DNA from: Apostichopus parvimensis
Taxonomy: Eukaryota; Echinodermata; Holothuroidea; Aspidochirotida; Stichopodidae
NCBI GenBank assembly: GCA_000934455.1
Contig: KN883994.1
Coordinates: forward strand, 120,137-149,604
DNA: 29,468 nucleotides
Direction: 5' to 3'
Part shown: positions 1 through 11,217 of the stretch, one piece after another
How positions within the stretch are numbered: position 1 is the stretch's first letter
Layout: each line of letters opens with the position of its first letter
Notes under the pieces: model-generated
Seen by the model: only the letters and a program-made list of their open reading frames with translations
Databases searched by the model: none
What the model was told of the DNA's origin: nothing
Position numbers and translations under genes: made by a program

Positions 1-135
1 ACTTTCTGTTTCTCTTCTTCCTTCTTACGTCTCGCCAGCTGGGCTTCGTGTCTCTCCACGCTGACTGTACTGCCACCTATCGTCCCTTCCGAAGACTTTC
101 GCACCGGTCCGTTGGACAGAGATTTGGTAGGTCCG
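1..135 (-). CDS. Exon E13 (partial, runs off the window), Lys/Glu-rich helix
   Basis: The acceptor TTAATGTTTCTCCAG|C opens a frame that runs to the window edge, so the exon and the gene continue below position 1. After the split codon it reads GPTKSLSNGPVRKSSEGT, then GGSTVSVERHEAQLARRK and a Lys/Glu-rich run. The first third is a basic Ser/Gly linker; the end looks like a charged helix or coiled coil resembling the starts of E8 and E9. No stop or donor is present. C-terminal domains that could identify the family would lie outside the window. Confidence 0.8.
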
Positions 136-1095
136 CTGGAGAAACATTAAAGTCGACATGCATGAAAAGATATTCGAAAAGAATGATATTGTGCTTATAA
201 ATGTGAACGTAAAAAATAATTTTAAAAAAAGGACAAAAATCACATGATATCACTGTATGTCTACAGTACCTCTTTTTAACGATAAAAAGTCTAAAGTTTA
301 AGTGGCTGTGAATTCAAGCTAATCAAAGCACGTTTTTGACAGTAATGTGACCTGGATGATCTTTCGCACACGCTGTGAACACTATGCAAAGATGTACTTG
401 AAAAACACTGGCCAAAAAGAATCGCTTATCATGCATTGTACGTTTCTCAATGACGTGGTCAGTTTAAGCAAATCTAGCAAATTTTGTGACTGACTGACTG
501 GACAGTCTCATTAACTTCACAACCAGGTGAAAAGCATAAAACAGTAACAGTGCAAAGTTTGGTAACTTGGGTGATGAATGCTTGAGCTTGCAAATGTTAA
601 AGAGAAGACGTGCAACTTTTTTCAAAATGAGTTTTCAATTTTAGCATCGTCTCTTTGCGTTCTTAAAATGACGGTGCAGTCGGCGAAGCATCTTTGGCTT
701 TTGACAACAAGCTCGGCAGATATTTTCACAAAACATTGCTACAATCACCACTGCTCTTGATAATTACCGAAACACGTAACTGATACTAGCATGCATAAAA
801 AGAAACATGGACCGAAGAGCTTTCTCTAGTAGCAGACACTTGCTTTAAAATTCCACGTCAATTAAACTCAATAGGTAGCTGGTTGGTATGTCAAAGCTTC
901 AAGCAGCTGCGTTCGTAACCTGACGTTACAACAATACTATGTGAAAACCACTACAATATAAAACTATATACCTATTTTGTAATTTCTTCTCACAATAAAT
1001 ATTGATATCACTTTAAAGGCATAAAAAAATGACACACTCGGCCAAGTTTGGCCACATTGTCATAACACCCATTACCTAGTTCTAGCCTACTTTGC

Positions 1096-1123
1096 ATATA
1101 TGAATCAGGGCTGATTCATATAT
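1096..1123. repeat. Perfect inverted repeat, 13-bp arms, 2-base loop
   Basis: ATATATGAATCAG is followed by GG and then its exact reverse complement. The site is AT-rich and lies within the intron between E12 and E13. It could form a hairpin in DNA or RNA or be a symmetric protein-binding site; nothing in the sequence decides between these. Confidence 0.85.
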
Positions 1124-1194
1124 TTTCACTAACTATCTATAACTTATCAGCTACCTAACCTTTCCATACCAGAAGAAATAAGTTATTTTTTATT

Positions 1195-1209
1195 GGGGGG
1201 GGGGGGGGG
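1195..1209 (+). repeat. Poly-G tract (15 G)
   Basis: An uninterrupted G run in an AT-rich intron. Similar runs of nine or more G or C occur at 2800-2810, 7003-7012, 9296-9304, 12907-12921, 17425-17435 and 17715-17726. Such tracts are unstable and prone to sequencing error. Confidence 0.9.
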
Positions 1210-1630
1210 AGACCAAAAAAAGCACACATGCCAGTTTGGTTGAGTCTGATAAAAAGCACAATCGGAACGCAGGAGACACTCTTTGTAAAATTAAACATAA
1301 TTATTTTGAATCTTAACAAAACCAAACTAAAGACATTTTCAGTGCATCACTGTATTTCGCTGCAGGCACACAACCAATGGCCTTACTGAAGGAAGCAGTC
1401 AATGAAAGAGACTGAGTCACACTTATAAATAGTAATTAAAACCACATGAGAGTTTGGGAAGATATGGAATAAAGTGTTTGGCATATCATGTTTGACGTCA
1501 AACTTAGGGGGAAAGGGTAAAGAGAAATGAGGAAGGGATGGAGAGGGATGGGAGGGAGGGAGGGAGAGGGAAGGGAGAGGAAAGAGTTTGAGTGGTAACG
1601 TAAGTAAAACTAGGAAGGATGGAAACTAAC

Positions 1631-1693
1631 TTCTGGACTGGATCTCGTAATGATGACGTTGAAGTCGCTCTTCTACCTTGATTCCTCAGTTGA
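1631..1693 (-). CDS. Exon E12, basic Ser/Thr cassette
   Basis: The acceptor CCAACCTCCAAACAG|T is strong and the donor CAGAA|GTTAGT is acceptable. The 63-nt exon begins with the third base and ends with the second base of a codon. It encodes QLRNQGRRATSTSSLRDPVQ; GRRATS is a PKA-type basic target. An earlier donor-like GTAGAA (AATCAAG|GTAGAAG) would break the phase. Its symmetry means E11 can also splice directly to E13, and the frame works either way (AC|C, Thr). It is the third 63-nt exon of this class. Confidence 0.68.
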
Positions 1694-3349
1694 CTGTTTG
1701 GAGGTTGGAAAAAGAGGATTGTTATTAAAAACCGAAACAGGGATAAAGAAATATAAAAATAAAGGAATACAAAATAAAATAAAATAAAGAAGAGGTGAAG
1801 AAGGAGGAAATCATCTCGCTATCAGGAATATTAATAAGGAATTTATGGGGATCTTTAGAGATTTGGAAATGAAACAAAGAGTTCATTACATAAAATTTGT
1901 GGGACACAAAAGTTTTGGCATTGGATTTGATGCTTACTAGACAAAGAGTCTTGGAGTTGCTGTAAGTGCATAGAACATCTCAATGTCCCAAATTTTACTT
2001 CAAAATGAGGCTAAGCCACAAGCCAATGCAACTTTATGAATAACACTTTTTTAAGTTCAGATATTTTTGAAAAAGTGGACACTTCCTTCCTATTTGGTTA
2101 ACTAGAAGTCCACTGGGAATCGAATGATAATTTACTACTGTTATTACTTTTGTAAGGTCTACAGTAACTTAACTACATATTATTTCACTTAAAATTAAAA
2201 TAGTTTTAATATATACATATATGTATTTTTGCTAATATCAGACTTTCATTTGAATTTCAATGTAACGATTACACTAATGTTATCGAATTGTGTAGACTGC
2301 AAGTTTATTGGGTGGTGAATGTACTCTTGCTTTCTGTATCTTATAGACAGAGCTTTGGAAACAGTTTAAATATATTGCAAAATACAAAACGCCTTACATT
2401 GCTTAAAAGCGGGGTTTTCCATCTGTATTAACATGAATGAAAATGATTTCAATCAATTCGAATTTCCTACAATAAATTATCAAATGAAAGAACAAGTTTT
2501 ACCGACTGAAGATTTATCACACTGAACACAAAGATTAGGCACATTGTTGAATGTAAACGAACCTCAACGATTTCCATACATTTCTCTTGATAAATTATAT
2601 TGTAAAGAATTCTGTTGAACTTTCTTAACAATCTTAACATTAAACAGGTTTGATTTGAATGTTTGGCCTTAGTTATATGGAAACATGGTCTTCTCTGAAA
2701 TTTTAGTTAATGTTAGGAATACATAGGTGATGGCATATAGAGCAAATATTAAAGGATTTCAAAGAGGGATATGGTAGGGTACAAATTTATAAAGAAGGAG
2801 GGGGGGGGGGTGGTATGACTGAGGTTGAGAGAATACTACAGATTTGATTAGAGTTATAACGTTATGCTGGCAAAATGGGATATACTAATATTCACTAAAC
2901 AGGATAAAAGTGTGGTTAAAAATTCAATTAGGAAGAAGTGCAAAGTGATTACTAATTTGCAAGGTTAGGTAAATGGAAAGTCGTAAAAAGAGTTTTATGG
3001 TGATGGAAAACGGAACTAAGAAATGCTGACTAAGTAATGGAAGGTAACTCGACCGTATTTGAAGAAATAAAAAAAAAACGTAATCAGAATGATTACAGCA
3101 CACTTCAATGTGATAGATAACATGATTGTGGCTGAACTGAATACTGTAGCATTGCATGTGTGAATGCTTCATACGTAAACGTTATCTTTGATTCTTCTCT
3201 ACATGAAAGAAATCATCAAAATAGATGCAAAGAGACAGAAGTGAAATATATAAAAGAGTACATTTGAAATGTCATCTGCAATACAGCATGCAGAAGTGGC
3301 AAATAATTCCTTTAATGGTGATCTCGTTTTTTGTCAAATGTGCACCAGT

Positions 3350-3632
3350 CATTTAGAGTTCAAACTGGTCAACCCTCGCTTGGTTTAAACCCGGATAAGA
3401 AACGATGATTGTCCGGGTATCACATGATCTACAAAGTAAACCAACTCTGTCTTCTTTTATCTTACTCCTCAAGCTCTTTTGTGAAAGTTGTTTCTGCTGC
3501 AGCTGCTTCATTAGCTAAGATGAGAAAGATATCTTTGATTACTTCGTATATCGCGTGATACCCGGGAGATTGCCATTTTTTTGGGGTCGGGCGTAAACCA
3601 AGAGAGGGCTAACCGGGTTTGAACTCGTAATG
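3350..3632. mobile_element. Fold-back / MITE-like element with ~80-bp inverted arms
   Basis: The left arm (about 3350-3430) and the reverse complement of the right arm (about 3545-3632) align over roughly 80 bases. Shared blocks include GAGTTCAAAC, CTTGGTTTA and CCGGGTATCAC, separated by diverged stretches. About 115 bases of unrelated sequence lie between. No ORF is present, so this is a non-autonomous element or an old palindromic insertion. The exact ends and target duplication are unclear. The superfamily is not recognised. Confidence 0.65.
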
Positions 3633-5892
3633 TAAACTTTATGATATGACAAATCAATACACTTATACCGTCCTACCAGGAGCAATTTCAGACAACCCGT
3701 CAACGGTTGTAAACGTCAAAATAAAACAATGTACTTTAGTCCAATAGAAAACTCCATTGCTGACCAAACATTGGCAAAGGAGAGGTTTGTATAGAAATTT
3801 CAGGAAATACCTACTATCCCCTCCCCCCTCCCTCACTTCCAATCAGCCACACCACCCCCCTCCAACAACCCCCATCACAAATACTTCAATCGTTCCAAAC
3901 ATTTTGTAATTTATCCGTCCAACTTTCGTCCCTTTTCTACAATACCAAGAGGTCAGCTGTTTATTCAACCATTGCTTGAAACATCTCTCAAGGCTTTCAA
4001 GCATTAACAATGCAACACTGATTTTAATTCACTGCATCACCAACCACTACATTGCAAAGCAGACATTCTTTGAACAACATCATAAACACTGTCAAGTCCC
4101 ATAATCCAGAATTGCAAAATATTTCTTACAGAATATTTTAAACCAAGTTCATTTTTTCCCCCTCCTATTCTATGTAACTATCCCATGATTTTTTTTTTTA
4201 AACAAAACTAATGAACTTTTTTTTTCACACCACATTTCAAGAAATGAGATAAAAATGTCAAATACTTCTCAAAAATTTTCAAACTCTTTGACATATATTC
4301 AATACCGATGAAAATTTGTCTGCACCAAAAAATCCGTTGAAGATGAAATTGATTCATTGAGGCATTAATCAAATTACTAGGTATTTGATGTTCATGCGAT
4401 GACAAGGCCTAGGAATATTTATAAACCATTTGACCACTTGCGATCCAATTTTGTGCCACAGCCACTGTGGGTTGATTGCAATAACTGCATACCTAGCATA
4501 ACAAACCCCAATCTGTTTCTCCTCTGGTCTGGCTTTTCAGTTTTTGGAATGAAACCAGGGATTAAATTGCTAACTCTTCAATTCTTTCCTACAGATTATT
4601 TTGAAAATAACTGCTCCTAGTTGGTTCGGTTAATAACACCTCTATACAAACAACAAAACATACAGTATCATGGTATACCTCACAATGTATTCCCGAGTCA
4701 ATCATTCGGAACGTTTACTCCAGTAACTTTGATAAATTTCTTTCGTAAATTTCTACATCTACAAGGTTAATGAGGTATTCAATATTCATCACAAATTTGT
4801 TAATATATAAGTTTACAATGAAACATCACAAGCACCGAACAACATGTGTATGGTACAAGTATCTAAACAACACATTGTTCATATCACCAGTTTTGAAGTA
4901 ACAAACGCCATTCTACCCTGTTTCCATTATTTACCGCCACGCAACCAATGAGAAATCCCTTATACCGGCTGAACATCCCACCAGATGAATTCAAGTATAC
5001 AGTATAATGGCCATGATTCGAATGATACTTATACAGAACTTCTTCCAAATGAACCCAAAATAGAAATATATGAATGGTCTTTGACCAATCAAAATATCCA
5101 TAACCATATCCAGATGCGCACCTCCATACAACAACCCAAATAAAAGGGAAAAAAAGGAAGTTTTTTCAACTTTAAGATATTTTCATCATAAGGTAAGAAA
5201 TTTTCAAGCGTAACACGACTTAAGAATGCCAGGACTTGACTTGCTGGAGAGCTGGGTACTTCATTGCTGTTTTGCCGATTTCTGTATTAATACAGACGAA
5301 TACAAAATGGGCGGCAGCAGAGGCATAAGCAGGATACTGTGTAATGAAGTAATAAAGCAGCGACGGAAGTTGAAGCTTCAAAGCAATAAGAAGACTGACA
5401 TTTTGTGAAACTGGAGCAAGCTGCAAAAAGGGGAATTACCTTTGCACAAAATCTGTTCCTATTTGGCAATGTAACTAGGATGTAGACGGCCACAGACGAA
5501 GAGATAAATGACTGATCTTATTATTCAAGATGGAAACCACAACCTGAAATTTCTGCCAGTTCAAGGTGTATTGTAATATTTCTATCAAAAAGATTTTCAC
5601 TACATCCATCCGCAATGATTTGTCAAAATGTAGACCTCGTTAACAACTGCACTGGGTTTGCTCATATTTGTAAGTTGATTCTGGGTTTTACAGCAAATAT
5701 TTAGGGGTACTAGAATACCAGAGGCACATGCAGGTACTTTTTTAATTAGGGGGAGGGGTGGAGGTTGTGGCTTCTTAGTAAATGGACTTGGCAATGAACA
5801 TGTAGATGGTATATCTTAAAGTAAATGTAAAAATTAATATGAACTCAACTCAAATTTTTCCTGTGGAAAAGCTACAATCGTCCATGAAAGAA

Positions 5893-5992
5893 TTCCTTAA
5901 TCCCAATGGGATAGCTTAATTCCAAAAGCTTAATCCCAATGGAAAAACTTAATCCCAAAGGAAAAGCTTAATTACAATAGCATAATCCCAAT
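5893..5992. repeat. Degenerate tandem repeat with four TAATCCC motifs
   Basis: About five imperfect units of roughly 18-20 bp share the pattern GCTTAATCCCAATGGAAAA. Exact TAATCCC occurs at 5898-5904, 5931-5937, 5950-5956 and 5983-5989, with TAATTCC and TAATTAC variants between. TAATCC is the core bound by K50 homeodomains (Otx, Pitx, Goosecoid type), so the cluster could act as an intronic enhancer. It may also be only a decayed minisatellite. Confidence 0.75.
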
Positions 5993-7263
5993 GACTATTA
6001 AGAAGCAGTTCCATAGGAGATTGTAGACTGTTTCATTTTACTTACAATGAAACATCCAGATGAGAGTGAGGTTGCTCCATGATCGATCAGAACTTTGTTA
6101 AAATATCCATTTTTTGATAATTCTCATGGGAGCAACATCATGCACAACATAAACTGACTATAAGTTCCTACTAGCAATTCCAAAGAAAATGTAGATATTT
6201 TCTGGCTACCATTCTAGTCACTGTACTTTATTGATTACAGTATGTAGAGCATAATATATGCATGCAATGCAATTATCATAAATGTCTTGAATATTACTGC
6301 ATAGCATCCGAGGCAGAGTGAAACATCCATTCTATATACTGAAACTATGGCAACGATTATCTAAAAAATTGGTTTTCCACATTTTTTTTATTTCTTTCAT
6401 TTGCTTTTGCTCTTAACGACCACAGCAAAACCTCAGATGAAGAATATTTAGTTTAATAGACATAACTAAAAGTTTTGCATTGTACAGGTTTTCTTGTGAA
6501 ATGATCTATGCCACTCTTCCCTGAGTCAATGCATTGAAAAACCATTACCTCTGTTTTTTAAGCTTAGGCACCAATTTATCTAACAGCTTGATGTGTTAGG
6601 CTACCAAATTTTCCACTTTACTTTTGAACTAAAAATAAACAAAAGCAATCCAGTTTCTTTGTGGAAAGGATACATGAAATCCCTGACACTTGCCAAATAT
6701 TTCATTTAAGATCACTTTCACACATTAATCAGCAAGCGAAGATGAAAGGGGAAATGAGTTTATAAGCTTGAGCAAATTGCCTTAAACGGAATTGATGAAG
6801 GATTCAAGTTCAACTGTTTTGTAAATTTTCAAAATGAATTTCTATAACAATCAGGGTGAGCATTCTGCTATAGGCATTTATCGCCATCGATGATATCACT
6901 TCACTTATTCATCACTAGCCACGACAGTATGGAGTCGAGGATTACAACTTTGGATATGATGACAGTTTTAGTAGACGTAAAACAGCAAGGAGGGGAAGGG
7001 CTGGGGGGGGGGCTATAAAGCAATCTCACTTCCACACAGCTATTACTATTTATTTCTATTCTCAGCATCCTATGAGTCTGAAGGCTCAAATCCATTTCCT
7101 ACTAGACTACATAAAAAATACACAGAAAAGGATGCAGCGATATAAAACTGAGTGAGTATGGCTGGGGATGCATGGATATTACAGAAAGAGAGAGAGAGAA
7201 AGAGAGACAAAAACAGAACAAATATGTCTTGGGAGTTCTAGCAAAATAAAACCCCTTCCTCAC

Positions 7264-7344
7264 GTTAGCTTAGAATTCTTGGCTTTGTTGGTGGAATCTG
7301 TTGGCGTTACGCCAACTGTACTTCTCCGGACGACCTTCTTTCCA
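7264..7344 (-). CDS. Exon E11 with a MYPT1-like RRST-GVT-TD phosphosite motif
   Basis: This is an 81-nt symmetric exon with a pyrimidine-rich acceptor (TTTATCTGTTTCAG|T) and donor CTAAC|GTGAGG. It reads GKKVVRRSTVGVTPTDSTN followed by KAKNSKL. The core RRSTVGVTPTD differs at two of eleven positions from the inhibitory phosphorylation site of myosin phosphatase target subunit 1 (RRSTQGVTLTD), which ROCK-type kinases modify. Flanking exons do not resemble MYPT1 and no ankyrin repeats are visible, so I do not name the gene. The basic-basic-Ser-Thr core would also suit PKA. The split codons join E10 (AA|T, Asn) and E12 (AC|T, Thr). Confidence 0.75.
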
Positions 7345-10300
7345 CTGAAACAGATAAAGAGGTTATTTTACATCATGCACGATTATGAAGTGAGGACTAC
7401 GACAGCGACAAAAAAAAACAACGCCGGAATCATGTAACCGATAAAGTAATGTTTGATTTTAGCTGAGGTTGACAACCATTGCCAAAGCTCATGTACATGT
7501 AAAACCAACCATAATCAATATATTTGGTTCTTGGTAAGCGTGGGCTTCAGAGATACAATGATACGGGTAGGTAATACGATGTTATGTTTACATATTTTGT
7601 AGTTTCACCTGTAAACATGCTGGTTAATTGACTTATAAACACCAACAACCATATATTATTTCTCTAGTGTCATACAAATCACATTATGTCACAACTCCTG
7701 GTTTTAATTTCTTTTCTCTTTTACCCCTGTTGGTTTGCTACTGTCTCGTTACTCCTTTTGTTTTTTTTACCCCCCTCCCTCCTCTCCTCCTTGTTTTGTC
7801 TTATTACTTGGTATATTGACAGTCAGCTTTGTAGTCTCCAACCAGTTCTCCTTCATGCATGAGTGAGTGTGACACCATCACATCATATCCCATCTCCTTT
7901 TCATTTTATTTTTCCCTTTTTGTTGTTGGTATACTGCTTTCTAGTTTCTTTCAATTCTGTTTTCCAACATTGTTTTAGTTATTATAAAGTTATGTTATGG
8001 TACTAACATATTTGAATATATTAATATTTGAATATAATTATATATATATATAGTTGTATTTATATGATAATATTTTCTTATTTATTTATTTGGTTTATAG
8101 ACAGGTCAGTTGTGAAAGTTTCTTTCAAATTTGGCTTGCTCATTCTATGCATTAGACTTCCCTAAGTCACCCCCAAACTATACAAAGATCATCCAATCTA
8201 CATTTAACCTTCAAGTTTACGTAAAATGAGCAGACACTTTTGTAAACTTCCATGTTCCAATCGACTGCTAACATTGTTTTCCTTGGCAATTGTAGTGAGC
8301 AACTTTCTTTCCCTTTATTTTCTTTTAGCTTCCTTCATTTTTTTTTGTTTTTTGGGTAGCTGTCTGAAATTTCCAGAAGATGAACAATAGTTCTTGAAAT
8401 TTAAGAAAGAAACACAAATCGGAAATGATTCGACCATGAAGCGGTAGCCACATCAAGCATGAAGTCTAAACAGATAACAACACAACCATCACTATGACAC
8501 AACTTGACACAATAAATAGTAACAGAATTGTCCACAAATATGGAAGCAAATTGAGCACTGGTCACTCTGGTTCAAACTTAAACAAGCATTTTGTTGTCAC
8601 CCCAATGTATATATTTTCTGAGCCACTCTTTCCTTTTGCCTAAACTTAAAACAATTCCCCAAATGTCTTAGAACTGAGTTAGCGAGTGAGAGAGACCCTC
8701 CAGTACAGTGCTTTTAAAATTTTTGAGCAATTTGTTACCATGCTAAAAATGTGGTTGTAAAGGAAGTTGTGATGATTTCAAAGGTCACTTGAGTTAAAAG
8801 AGAAAATTACCATGACTACAAAAGTTTCCTAGAAGGCAAAACTTTGCTTGCCTACAAAAGTGCCTTTTCAAAATTATGATAATCTTTCTTTCCAAGCTGC
8901 TTTTTTAATGCTAATTTTCTCGCAAGTCAACTTTCAAACTCTTCAAATACTTCTACAAGCAAATGAGATGCTAGCTAAATGCATTTCACTTGTGTCTGCA
9001 AGCAAGTTTACATTTTTTTGATGTCTGAAAGATTTAATCATAAAAATAGAGCAGCAAGTTAAGAATAGCACTGAAAAGTGGATATGACAGAATGAATGGC
9101 TTAATTTCAATAAGCTGTGGTGTTTTCTTCTCCTCATCAACTTCTTCTTAATACGGACCAAGTTTATCGGTAAAACCTTAGATTTTTGCTTCATAGAATA
9201 ATAAAACTAGACGGACTGCTTCGAAGAAAAGTTTTGCAAGAAAAGGTATCGTAGCAAATCGCCATAAAATCTGATAACCAAGAAAACAAATTGATGGGGG
9301 GGGGCCAAAAAACAGAGAAGAAACATTAAAAATATTTACAAGAATATAAATGATAACATAAGAAGCACTGGGGGGAGCAAAATAAATGTTGGAAAAAGCT
9401 GTAAAATTGAAATTAAACATTGCGACAATTAAAAATGTGTACAAGAAGTTTATGATGAAAGCAAAATTAGAAATTTTGAAACACACCTGTATTGGTAGTG
9501 CAAACCGTAGTTGAAACTTCAAACAAAAGAATATTTTTTGATGTTCAAGATTTTTCAAAACAGAAAATGAGTAATTAATGCTTGACAAAGAAACATTTTT
9601 AGGCTTTAAGCAAAAAACTAAAATATCAGTTTTTAGTGAGACATAACATAAATGCACACTCTCCTTGTGTTTAGTATGAAGTGTTATATATACAGTGCCA
9701 CCAGTACAACCCTTGAATGTGCTAGAAAGTCATATAAATGGTCATGCCTTGACAGCATTTTACTGCCATTATAAAATAAATTGGCCAGACACACACAGTG
9801 ACATTTTAATCTTGTTGAGATTTCTAAATGTCTGTGGATATGTCCAGGGTCTGAACCGCAAGGAACACGCTCTCATTGGTTAGTTCGTAATCAAAATTTT
9901 TGGACGATATTCGTTGACGTCTATCGGTGGGAGATTGTTGGTTTTGCAATCCTTTGAACTGTTTACTGTATAATGCATGATGTCGCTGCAGACAACTTAA
10001 CAGTGACTTCAACAATCAGAATGAAACACTTTTGGTGGTCTTGGAAGCTGCTGATCTGCACTCAGACTAGTGCATGGTACAGAGTTTGCTTAAAGCTACC
10101 CGATACGGAAATTGTGCTCTGTCGAAAACGACTGCCCGACGATCAATCCCCCAACGTTTTAAAGAATTTTTTTTAAGGGCAGACCAACCATGTCCCAAAT
10201 AATGACCTGAAGTGTTCTCGTAACATCTGCCACACCCTTGTCATGATCGAAAAGAATTCTTAAGCTAATGAGAATTTTTAAGTTCACCCTGTATTAACAA

Positions 10301-11154
10301 AATGAGCTTAAGGCACACACCCAGTTAGCAACGTTCTCTAATTCTTAATAATATATAGTTTGATGACATCAAGACGTTTAATTTTGAACGGGTAAAAAGA
10401 CGACAAACAAAAACTGTGAGAGAGCAGTCCGTTGGAAAATGATTTGGATCGGTGATCTCGGAAATCCAGAGATCAGTGGGAGGAAACTTAAAACATGAAC
10501 TTGACTCGTTCCAACCGAAAACTACCGTACCATGCGGTAGAATTGACCGACTAGGTCGAATTATAGATAGATGTACTAGCTGTCATTCTGGACACGTTCT
10601 GAAATGTAACATTCTATGATGATTTATTTTTACAATCATGCCAAGAGTTTCAAAATTTTTAGGGCACAATGTCAGAGCATAAAAATTTTGCTGACTAAAA
10701 TGCAAATTTGTACTTTCCTTGAACTAATACGAAAGTAACATTAATTTGCAGATTTTTTTTTTCTACCAGCAAATGGCAATATCCTTTGGCATTTAGCCAG
10801 TAAATAGCTTCGATTCCAAGGCCTGACAATGCTTACAAACGCAGCCCTTCCAGAAAGTGATTTACGCTCGAGTTGAGAAGATTTTCATTATCAGAGCTCT
10901 TTAGTGGGTGCAGTAAAAAGCTTTTCTACATCTGAAAGGATGTTTTAATATTTACAAGTAATTACAATTTGTTATCCAATTTACATCAGTGTTAATGGTG
11001 ATGATGTCTGTTTACCCGAGGGGACCCAAATGGTCTAAAAGGTTTGTGACTTTTCTCAATACTTTTCAAAATTTCTCAAAATTCATATTTTTTTAGAAAA
11101 AAAAATTTGTATCAATGAGCAGAAATTCTGTGGTTAATACTTTCTCATACTCAC
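7345..11154 (-). other. Intron between E10 and E11
   Basis: About 3.8 kb, AT-rich, with a (TA)n run at 8039-8052 and a G run at 9296-9304. Around 9830-10620 the sequence is richer in CpG and contains short open stretches on both strands but no matching splice sites; it may be a decayed repeat. Nothing else is supportable. Confidence 0.6.
8039..8052. repeat. (TA)7 microsatellite
   Basis: A simple TA run in the E10-E11 intron within a wider AT-rich patch (7998-8100). Confidence 0.85.
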
Positions 11155-11217
11155 TTGGATGTTGTGTTTCCTTTCGCAGTTTGGTCTGATGAAACTGAAG
11201 GTGTAGAAGCCGTTCTC
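11155..11217 (-). CDS. Exon E10, Ser/Thr-rich 63-nt cassette
   Basis: The acceptor CCATTGTGTCAG|G and the strong donor TCCAA|GTGAGT frame a 63-nt exon that begins with the third base and ends with the second base of a codon. In the frame carried from E9 it reads RTASTPSVSSDQTAKGNTTS, a disordered Ser/Thr-rich stretch with a Thr-Pro site. Frame 0 is also open (ENGFYTFSF...) but does not match the phase of E9 or E11. It is equal in length and phase to E5 and E12. The frame choice rests on phase agreement on both sides. Confidence 0.75.

Larger units (their letters stand above)
136..1630 (-). other. Intron between E12 and E13
   Basis: AT-rich non-coding sequence. It contains the perfect hairpin at 1096-1123, a 15-base G run at 1195-1209 and a G-quadruplex-prone tract near 1541-1581. 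I see no other exon in phase. Confidence 0.65.
1694..7263 (-). other. Large intron between E11 and E12
   Basis: About 5.6 kb without a convincing exon. It holds a fold-back element (about 3350-3632), a C-rich patch at about 3820-3875, a degenerate TAATCCC tandem cluster (5893-5992) and G runs. Exon-like pieces at 1937-1958, 4487-4522 and 5440-5458 have plausible splice signals but fail phase or have poor acceptors. Confidence 0.6.

Noticed and set aside
1937-1958. 22-nt piece with good acceptor (GCACTTACAG) and GTAAGC donor
   Set aside because: Length is not a multiple of three, so it would break the frame between E11 and E12.
4487-4522. 36-nt phase-compatible exon-like piece in the E11-E12 intron
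   Set aside because: Donor TAG|GTATGC is fair, but the acceptor is preceded by purines and lacks a pyrimidine tract.
9487-9516. 30-nt piece between acceptor and CAG|GTGTGT donor, in the right phase for the E10-E11 intron
   Set aside because: Encodes a Tyr-rich peptide (FNYGLHYQY) unlike the neighbouring exons; short length and ordinary signals make chance likely.
9178-9657. 159-residue minus-strand ORF, longest besides E9
   Set aside because: Phe/Leu/Ile/Lys-rich translation typical of AT-rich non-coding DNA; no splice sites or codon signal.
9824-10176. Overlapping ORFs on both strands in a CpG-richer patch
   Set aside because: One minus frame looks slightly protein-like, but no usable donor exists and no repeat boundaries could be found.
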